Of a DNA stretch of 36,349 nucleotides, positions 31,676-36,349 are shown one piece after another. The notes beneath the pieces were generated by a model. It was not told the origin of the DNA and ran no database searches. It saw nothing but the letters and a program-made list of their open reading frames with translations. Source of the DNA: an uncultured Syntrophobacterales bacterium (GTDB lineage Bacteria > Desulfobacterota > Syntrophia > Syntrophales > UBA5619); contig CAIYSL010000072.1 of assembly GCA_903928915.1 (NCBI GenBank), positions 1 to 36,349 of the forward strand, in the 5' to 3' direction. The position numbers and the translations under genes were made by a program. Each line of letters starts with the position of its first letter. Positions within the stretch are counted from its first letter, which is position 1.

Positions 31676-31707
31676 ACCGGCGGCCTCAACGGCCGCCGGT
31701 TTTTTTT
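31676..31707 (+). terminator. Strong intrinsic terminator
   Basis: ACCGGCGGCC (31676-31685) and GGCCGCCGGT (31691-31700) form a perfect 10-bp stem with a 5-base loop, followed by eight T's (31700-31707). It ends the importer/amidohydrolase unit. Confidence 0.93.
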
Positions 31708-31712
31708 CAGCC

Positions 31713-31740
31713 TTGACAATTATGAGCATATGCCTATAAT
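31713..31740 (+). promoter_or_regulatory. Consensus promoter overlapping a 22-base palindrome
   Basis: TTGACA (31713-31718), 16 bases, and TATAAT (31735-31740) are both perfect sigma70 hexamers. The spacer and -10 box together (31719-31740) form an inverted repeat: ATTAT/ATAAT outer arms and a GCATATGC core, with 9 of 11 positions pairing. A repressor or activator bound here would control RNA polymerase directly. The DUF134 protein encoded 20 bases downstream is the likely binder. Confidence 0.8.
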
Positions 31741-31760
31741 ACCGCCGCTGGAGGCGTACG

Positions 31761-32159
31761 ATGCCGAGACCGAAATGCTGCCGACATATCGGGGCCATGC
31801 CCGAACAGACTTTTTTTCACCCCGAGGGTGCGACGCCCGCATCATGCGAGGCAGTGTCCCTGACCCTCGACGAGTACGAGGCGATCCGCCTGGCCGACCT
31901 CGAAGGGCTGTACCAGGAAGAAGCCGCATCCCGGATGAACGTCTCGCGCCAGACCTTCGGCAGGATCGTCGAGGCGGCGCATCGGAAGCTCGCCGATGTC
32001 ATCGTCAACGGAAAGGCTCTCAGGATCGAAGGCGGTCCGGTCTCCCTGCCCGCGGCGGCGCCTGCCCGGTGCCCCCGCTGCCGCCGGGCGCTGGGCGCCC
32101 TCTGCGGGGAGCGCAACGAACGGTCATGCCCGCACTGCAGAACGCATGCGGAAAAATAA
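31761..32159 (+). CDS. DUF134 / UPF0251 putative DNA-binding regulator
   Basis: The 132-residue protein starts at ATG 31761 behind CTGGAGG, about 14 bases after the expected transcription start. MPRPKCCRHIGAMPEQTFF is the family opening. A helix-turn-helix like that of sigma-70 region 4 follows (LTLDEYEAIRLADLEGLYQEEAASRMNVSRQTFGRIVEAAHRK). The C-terminus adds a zinc-ribbon-like CPRCRRALG... CPHCRTH. UPF0251 members often sit next to NifX/NifB-type cofactor-binding proteins, as here. A metal- or redox-sensing, autoregulatory role is likely, since a palindrome overlaps its own promoter. Confidence 0.9.
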   Translation: MPRPKCCRHIGAMPEQTFFHPEGATPASCEAVSLTLDEYEAIRLADLEGLYQEEAASRMNVSRQTFGRIVEAAHRKLADVIVNGKALRIEGGPVSLPAAAPARCPRCRRALGALCGERNERSCPHCRTHAEK

Positions 32160-32183
32160 AAAAACAGATAAAAGGAGAACCTC

Positions 32184-32546
32184 ATGAAGATCGCTTTACC
32201 GTCGCGTCAGAATCGGGTAGACGAGCACTTCGGCCACTGTGAATACTTCACCGTATTCACCGTCAACGACAACAGGGAAATTCTGGCAGAGGAAACGGTC
32301 GCCTCCCCTGCCGGTTGCGGCTGCAAATCGAACGTAGCCCAGGTGCTGGCTCAGATGGGGGTGACGACGATGCTGGCCGGAAACATGGGCCAAGGGGCCG
32401 TCAACGTCCTGAACAGTTGCGGGATCGATGTGCTGCGCGGCTGCACGGGTGATCTGAAACAGGTGGCCGAGCGCTGGCTCAAGGGAACGCTGCAGGATTC
32501 GGGAATCGCCTGCGCTCAGCACGAACACGGATGCCACGAGGCCTGA
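32184..32546 (+). CDS. NifX/NifB-C-like dinitrogenase iron-molybdenum cofactor-family protein
   Basis: The 120-residue protein starts at ATG 32184 after AAAGGAGA. MKIALPSRQNRVDEHFGHCEYFTVFTV and GNMGQGAVNVLNSCGIDVLRG are the fixed motifs of the family that binds Fe-Mo-type or Fe-S precursors. No nif genes are near. Family members outside nitrogen fixation are thought to bind Fe-S or Mo-containing clusters; the orange protein ORP is one example. Extra Cys and His (GCGCKSN, CAQHEHGCHEA) add metal-binding capacity. Co-transcribed with the DUF134 regulator, it could deliver the signal that the regulator senses. Confidence 0.88.
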   Translation: MKIALPSRQNRVDEHFGHCEYFTVFTVNDNREILAEETVASPAGCGCKSNVAQVLAQMGVTTMLAGNMGQGAVNVLNSCGIDVLRGCTGDLKQVAERWLKGTLQDSGIACAQHEHGCHEA

Positions 32547-32558
32547 GAGGAATACCCA

Positions 32559-33830
32559 TTGAGCAACCAAGCAGAATCATCGCCCAAGATGCCGGCGGCC
32601 CTTCTCCGCGACGGCCTGTCATTCCTGAAGCGGCAGCAGAAGGACTGGAAGGTCACCGTGCTGCGCACCTCCCTCGACAAGCTGGCCTACCAGATGGTCT
32701 TCCCGTACCTGTCGATCTACATCGTGGCCCTGGGGGCCTCGGGGATCCAGTTGGGCCTCGTCAACAGCATCGGCATGGCCGTGGCCGGCATCTTCGCGCT
32801 CTTCACCGGGTGGCTGATCGACCACGTCGGCTCCAAGAGGATCTACCTCATCGGCATCGGCTTCATGGCCGTCTCGTACCTGACCTACGGCCTGGCGCAA
32901 GACTGGCTGGTTACCATCATCGCCATGATGGCCTACTGGCTGGGGTTCTCCACGAGCGTCCAGAGCTGCGCCACCATCTGCGGCCACTGCCTGGTCAACC
33001 GGGACCGGGCAACGGGCATGATGATCTGCGAGACCGTTGCCGCAGGTCTGCTGGGAATGGCCGGGCCGATGCTGGCAACGTGGCTCGTGGCCCTCTTCGG
33101 CGGCGTCCACGTCGATGGGATCAGGCCCCTGTTCTTCCTGGGGCTCCTGATCACCCTCGGCACGTTCGCCATCGTGCTGATGCAGCTTTCCGACCAACGG
33201 TACGTGCGGCCGGGCACCGGGGCGAACTTCTTCAAAGACGTCTCCGAGGTCTTCAAAGGCGGCCCCGAGTTGAAGAAATGGGTCGTCATCGGCGCCACGA
33301 CCCAGCTTCCCCTCGGAATGGTCTTCCCCTTCACCCAGGTCTTCGCCCACACGGTAAAAGGCGCCAACGAATTCATCCTGGGGGCCATGGTCACCGGCTC
33401 GGCCCTGGCCTCCATCCTGTTTGCCATTCCGCTGGGGAGGCTCGCGGACCGCATCGGCAGGAAGAAGGTGCTGTACATGATCACCCCCTTCTTCTGGGTC
33501 TCCAACGTGCTCCTCATCTTTGCGCCCGCGCCCGGGTACCTCGTTCTTGCGGGGATCCTGCAGGGCTTCTACTTCATCTATGCCCCGATCACCGGCGCGA
33601 TCGAACGGGAACTGGTTCCGCCGCAATACATGGGGAGGTGGATCGGCATCAACCGGTTCTTCAAGATGGGGCTCAGCGCCGGCATGGCGGTCCTGGCCGG
33701 CGTCATCTGGGACAAGATGGGGCCCGAGTACGTCTTCATCGCCTCCGTGGCCATCGACCTGCTGATCAGGATGCCGCTGTTGATCAGCCTCCCCGAGACC
33801 CTCCATACCCGTTTCAAGGCGGATGGTTAG
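32559..33830 (+). CDS. Major facilitator superfamily transporter
   Basis: Translation probably starts at TTG 32559, seven bases after AGAGGAA; the next in-frame ATG (32589) has no ribosome site. The 423-residue protein has 12 predicted helices in two halves. The loop 2-3 motif is seen as GWLIDHVGSKRIYL and, in the second half, GRLADRIGRKKVLYM. The substrate is unknown. Membrane position is the cytoplasmic membrane; MFS members of this shape are often drug or metabolite exporters. It follows the NifX-like gene by 12 bases and shares its promoter, so the substrate may relate to metal or cofactor supply; this is inference. Confidence 0.9.
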   Translation: MSNQAESSPKMPAALLRDGLSFLKRQQKDWKVTVLRTSLDKLAYQMVFPYLSIYIVALGASGIQLGLVNSIGMAVAGIFALFTGWLIDHVGSKRIYLIGIGFMAVSYLTYGLAQDWLVTIIAMMAYWLGFSTSVQSCATICGHCLVNRDRATGMMICETVAAGLLGMAGPMLATWLVALFGGVHVDGIRPLFFLGLLITLGTFAIVLMQLSDQRYVRPGTGANFFKDVSEVFKGGPELKKWVVIGATTQLPLGMVFPFTQVFAHTVKGANEFILGAMVTGSALASILFAIPLGRLADRIGRKKVLYMITPFFWVSNVLLIFAPAPGYLVLAGILQGFYFIYAPITGAIERELVPPQYMGRWIGINRFFKMGLSAGMAVLAGVIWDKMGPEYVFIASVAIDLLIRMPLLISLPETLHTRFKADG

Positions 33831-34080
33831 TATCCACCTGTGCACCCAAACCGGCGATTATGTATCCGGCTTCCTGCAACCGCCGTCTGTAAGCGAGGCA
33901 TCGTCTGCGGAAGAAATTGTGGCAGCGGCTGCGCAGACGAGCCGCCTGCCCGTCTCTCTGTCGGCGTCGCTGATCGGGGTCTCGCTGGCCCTTTCCCTTG
34001 CAGCAGGGGGGTTGGCCAGTTATTTCATGGCCCGGCGGATGGCACGGATGAAGCCGGCCGATATTCTGCGGCAGATGTGA
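33823..34080 (+). pseudogene. Remnant of an FtsX/MacB-type ABC permease (C-terminal end)
   Basis: The open frame overlaps the end of the MFS gene by eight bases and has no ribosome site. Its first ~20 residues look random, but from about 33900 it reads as the last helix and tail of an FtsX-type permease: LPVSLSASLIGVSLALSLAAGG, then LASYFMARRMARMKPADILRQM. The rest of that permease (about 300-350 residues) is absent. It is therefore a 3' fragment left by deletion or recombination. Its TGA stop (34078-34080) abuts the stop codon of the converging gene with no base between. Confidence 0.7.
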
Positions 34081-35388
34081 CTAGAAATAGTACCCCACCC
34101 GGAATTCAACCCGGTAGTCGTTCTGCTTCTCGCCGAACTCGGTGTTTCTCCCGCCGACGATGAAGGCCGTCCGGAAACGCAGCTCCCAGTTGGTGAAGCC
34201 CGTGTACAACAGCTCCGGCGTCAGGGAGAAGCTCCGGTCCTCCAGGTTCACCATCCAGGTCACAGCCGGGATGAAATAGAGGATATCGAAGGGCTCTTTC
34301 TGGCTGAGGCGGGCGTACAGGTAGTCTTTTCCGGTCCCGGCCCGGCCGTAGGCGTCCGCCAGGCCCCTGACATTGGCCAGGGCGGCGGCGTTCCCGGTGG
34401 ACTGGTAGAGGCTGTAGGCCCGGTCGACGGTGGCGAAGAAATTCCTCTGCTCCTCTTCGCTGAAGCCCGCGCCGTTGTGGTAGTACTCCACGATCGTCGT
34501 CAGGTCGGACGTGCTGAGGTGGCGGATGCCGACCAGGTAGCTCTGGGCGTCCGCTTCGACCTGCCGGGCGCTCCCGCCTGCGTCCAGTACGGTCTTGCGG
34601 ACGTTCCGGAAGTAGGCATACTCGCCGTGGATCTCGAAATTGGTCGTGATGTTCCGGGAGAAATCCATGCCGTACCGGTCGGGTCGGCTTCCCCCCGTCA
34701 TGAACATCAGGTCGATGTCCGTGTCGTAGAGGAGAAAATAGAACCGGCCGGCGAAGTTCAGCTTGTTGTTGTTTCCGAAGGCGTCGTTGATGTGGTCAGT
34801 GACCGGCAGGATCGCCGGGGTGAAGGAAAAGGTCTTCAGCGGCCCGTCGAAGCTCTTGATGTAGTCCAGCGTGGCGACGATGAACCCTTCCAGAGCGAGC
34901 TCCGGGTCGTCGGGGTCCTTGGGCCGGTCGATGAACGCCGCGGGGTTCCAGGCGTATCCCTTGCCCCACTTCATCGTCTTCTTGCCCGCGTCGATCTTCA
35001 ACGACGGCGACGGCTTCAGCGAAGCGTAGGCCTCGTAGAAGACCGAGCGTTCGGAACTTCCGGCGGGGTCGGAGTATTTGAGGTCCGTGTTCGTCTTGAC
35101 AAAGAGACGATAGATGTCCCGTTCGTAGCTTCCCTCCAGTTGCACCCTGCCGTTCATCTCGGCAAGGGTCTTCCCCTGCGGATCGTCGTAATAGCGCAGC
35201 TTGTAAAAGGCGGAGTCGCGGTCCAGTCCGAACAGGAGCGGCTTGAATTCGACGTAGCCGCCGAAGTGGTACGGCTTCTTCTCGATCTCCGCGGCGTCGA
35301 AGGTGTAGGCCTCCTCGGCGGCGGCGGCCACCGCCGGGAGAAACAAAAGCAGGATCGCGAGCACGACCGGAACGAGGCATCTTTTCAT
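34081..35388 (-). CDS. Outer-membrane beta-barrel-like protein, unknown function
   Basis: Read leftward from ATG 35388 (GAAAGG site), the 435-residue protein has a signal peptide (MKRCLVPVVLAILLLFLPAVAAAAEE). It continues as alternating amphipathic strands rich in aromatic residues, and ends in VEFRVGYYF, the terminal Phe typical of barrels inserted by the BAM complex. It follows the LolA-like gene by 20 bases and an FtsX-type permease, so the three probably form one export or lipid/lipoprotein-handling system. No named family is recognised with confidence. Upstream codons would add about 160 unrelated residues, overlapping the LolA-like gene, so the later start is preferred. Confidence 0.82.
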   Translation of the reverse strand: MKRCLVPVVLAILLLFLPAVAAAAEEAYTFDAAEIEKKPYHFGGYVEFKPLLFGLDRDSAFYKLRYYDDPQGKTLAEMNGRVQLEGSYERDIYRLFVKTNTDLKYSDPAGSSERSVFYEAYASLKPSPSLKIDAGKKTMKWGKGYAWNPAAFIDRPKDPDDPELALEGFIVATLDYIKSFDGPLKTFSFTPAILPVTDHINDAFGNNNKLNFAGRFYFLLYDTDIDLMFMTGGSRPDRYGMDFSRNITTNFEIHGEYAYFRNVRKTVLDAGGSARQVEADAQSYLVGIRHLSTSDLTTIVEYYHNGAGFSEEEQRNFFATVDRAYSLYQSTGNAAALANVRGLADAYGRAGTGKDYLYARLSQKEPFDILYFIPAVTWMVNLEDRSFSLTPELLYTGFTNWELRFRTAFIVGGRNTEFGEKQNDYRVEFRVGYYF

Positions 35389-35408
35389 CGGGCAGACCTT
35401 TCGTTCCC

Positions 35409-36137
35409 CTATCGCAGCGACTCGATGTTGGACATGAAGGTCAGGGTGAAGACCTCGTCCTTGTAATCGCGCTTCTTGAGCCCGGCAAAGATCATGACGG
35501 ATTTGTACCCCTTGTACAGGGGGCTGTCCGTCTCGATAACCGCCGGCCGGGTGATCCCGCCGCCGAAGCTCTTGACGTCCTTGAAGTAGAGGGTCTTGAT
35601 CAGCATGTTCGCCTCGGTGAGGCACTCGATCTTCGTGGGCAGGACGTTCTTCTTGTCCGCCCAGATCTTGAGCCGGTCGTAGGCCACGGTCTTGGTCTTG
35701 GCCTTGAGCTGCAGGAGGTATTCGTTCCCCTTCTCCTCGACCTTCTCCACGTCGTATTCCGCGGCGTAGTCCAACTGGAGGATGTCGGCGTTGTTGAACA
35801 CGCCGCCCACGACGGACTGGAGGCTCGTGATCCGGACGGGCTTGCCCACGTTGGGGATGTACAGCCACATGTTGTCGCCCAGCCGCAGGGTGCTCCGCCC
35901 CTTCTCGCTCGCCGGGGCGATGAACAGCGAGGCCACCTTGTCGACCCCCTTCTTGACGGTGAACAGGGTGAATTCCTTCTTCCTGCCGTCGGGCTCGACG
36001 TTGATCAGCTTCCGGTAGGACTCGTAGGAGTCGGGGCTCAGGTTCCGGTCCACCTGCTTGAGAAGCGCCGTGCCGTCGAGGGCATAAAGCGGAGCGGCGA
36101 CCAGCAGCGACAAAAAAACCATCAATGCCTTAAACAT
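35409..36137 (-). CDS. LolA-like outer-membrane lipoprotein-sorting protein
   Basis: Read leftward from ATG 36137 behind TAGGAGG, the 242-residue product has a signal peptide (MFKALMVFLSLLVAAPLYA). The LolA/LppX-like half-barrel follows: SYRKLINVEPDGRKKEFTLFTV, STLRLGDNMWLYIPNVGKPVRI and VLPTKIECLTEANMLIKTLYF. Such proteins carry hydrophobic cargo (lipoproteins or lipids) through the periplasm. The ribosome site contains the stop codon of the permease gene upstream, so the two are translationally coupled. It lies between the permease and the beta-barrel gene and could pass material from one to the other. Confidence 0.88.
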   Translation of the reverse strand: MFKALMVFLSLLVAAPLYALDGTALLKQVDRNLSPDSYESYRKLINVEPDGRKKEFTLFTVKKGVDKVASLFIAPASEKGRSTLRLGDNMWLYIPNVGKPVRITSLQSVVGGVFNNADILQLDYAAEYDVEKVEEKGNEYLLQLKAKTKTVAYDRLKIWADKKNVLPTKIECLTEANMLIKTLYFKDVKSFGGGITRPAVIETDSPLYKGYKSVMIFAGLKKRDYKDEVFTLTFMSNIESLR

Positions 36138-36146
36138 GAAAACCTC

Positions 36147-36349
36147 CTATACGTGTCTGAGCGCCTTGATCGGCTCCATGCGCGACGCCTTAAAGGCGGG
36201 CTGGAGACTGGCGATGACCGAAACGACGATGACCGTGGCCGAGATCACGAGGATATCGGCCGGAGAGATCCCTGCCTGGAGGACGATCCCCTGCTGCTGG
36301 CCGAAGTCGTAGCGTATCTTCAAGATGTTCAGGAGCTGGACGATGCCGA
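36147..36349 (-). CDS. FtsX/LolC-type ABC permease, C-terminal fragment (cut by window edge)
   Basis: The leftward frame is open from the right edge to TAG at 36147-36149 and gives the last 67 residues. They contain RYDFGQQQGIVLQAGISP, then ILVISATVIVVSVIASLQPAFKASRMEPIKALRHV. This is the final transmembrane helix and the 'P-A-x-x-A-S-x-x-P-x-x-A-L' tail of MacB/LolC/LolE permeases. The rest lies outside the window; an ATPase gene is expected further right. Its stop lies within the ribosome site of the LolA-like gene. Confidence 0.85.
   Translation of the reverse strand, partial: GIVQLLNILKIRYDFGQQQGIVLQAGISPADILVISATVIVVSVIASLQPAFKASRMEPIKALRHV

Noticed and set aside
32184-32546. Evidence for nitrogen fixation
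   Set aside because: The NifX-like protein stands alone with DUF134 and a transporter; no nif structural or assembly genes are nearby, and the family is common in non-fixing anaerobes.
1-36349. tRNA, rRNA, insertion sequence, phage or plasmid origin
   Set aside because: I saw no tRNA-like cloverleaf, no rRNA sequence, no transposase or integrase motifs and no terminal inverted repeats around the accessory blocks.

Overview
The window looks like chromosomal DNA from a GC-rich anaerobic bacterium, most likely of the Desulfobacterota (old Deltaproteobacteria). This rests on an octaheme c-type cytochrome, Cys-rich 'CW' and CXC iron-sulfur small proteins, a 2-oxoacid:acceptor oxidoreductase, a radical SAM protein of the tungsten-enzyme maturase type and a DUF134/NifX-like pair. 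The assignment is inferred from gene content; no rRNA or other taxonomic marker is present. Genes are tightly packed, mostly with good Shine-Dalgarno sites. The first ~0.6 kb and ~3.2-4.8 kb are visibly more AT-rich than the rest.

Layout. (1) 1-4.5 kb: the tail of an ArsR-type regulator, a small Cys-rich protein, then a secreted redox group (octaheme cytochrome c, small periplasmic protein, periplasmic rhodanese, lipoprotein rhodanese) closed by a hairpin terminator. (2) 4.5-13.7 kb: an arsenic/metalloid resistance island. A CoA-disulfide-reductase-like flavoprotein and a [2Fe-2S] CXC protein run leftward. A CXC-type ArsR, a CSC-motif permease, a thioredoxin-like mini-protein, Acr3, a radical SAM protein, an exported thioredoxin, a CcdA-like membrane thiol carrier, a TDT-family transporter and a CDF metal exporter run rightward. 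A near-consensus promoter and two AT-rich palindromes flank arsR. (3) 13.7-24.4 kb: a catabolic operon behind its own near-consensus promoter and structured leader: bicupin, cupin, a GltD-like flavoprotein fused to a ferredoxin module, alpha/beta/gamma subunits of a 2-oxoacid oxidoreductase, a third cupin, an FAH-family enzyme, an acyl-CoA dehydrogenase, a PPC/DUF296 protein and an acyl-CoA ligase. (4) 24.4-31.7 kb: a complete peptide/nickel-type ABC importer (SBP, two permeases, two ATPases) and a metal-dependent amidohydrolase, ended by a strong terminator. The second ATPase carries an in-frame TAG that detaches its C-terminal domain. (5) 31.7-34.1 kb: a consensus promoter overlapping a palindrome drives a DUF134 regulator, a NifX-like protein and an MFS transporter, followed by a remnant of an FtsX-type permease. 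(6) 34.1-36.3 kb, leftward: the end of an FtsX/LolC-type permease, a LolA-like lipoprotein-sorting protein and a beta-barrel-like outer-membrane protein.

How it fits together. Regions 3 and 4 read as one programme: import of a small amide- or peptide-like or acidic compound, hydrolysis, CoA activation, dehydrogenation, and oxidative decarboxylation of a 2-oxoacid with electrons passed through a dedicated FAD/NAD(P)/Fe-S subunit. That subunit set resembles phenylglyoxylate:NAD+ oxidoreductase, but the substrate is unknown. Region 2 combines ordinary arsenite extrusion with a transmembrane thiol relay and an orphan tungsten-maturase-like radical SAM enzyme, which is the least expected part of that island.
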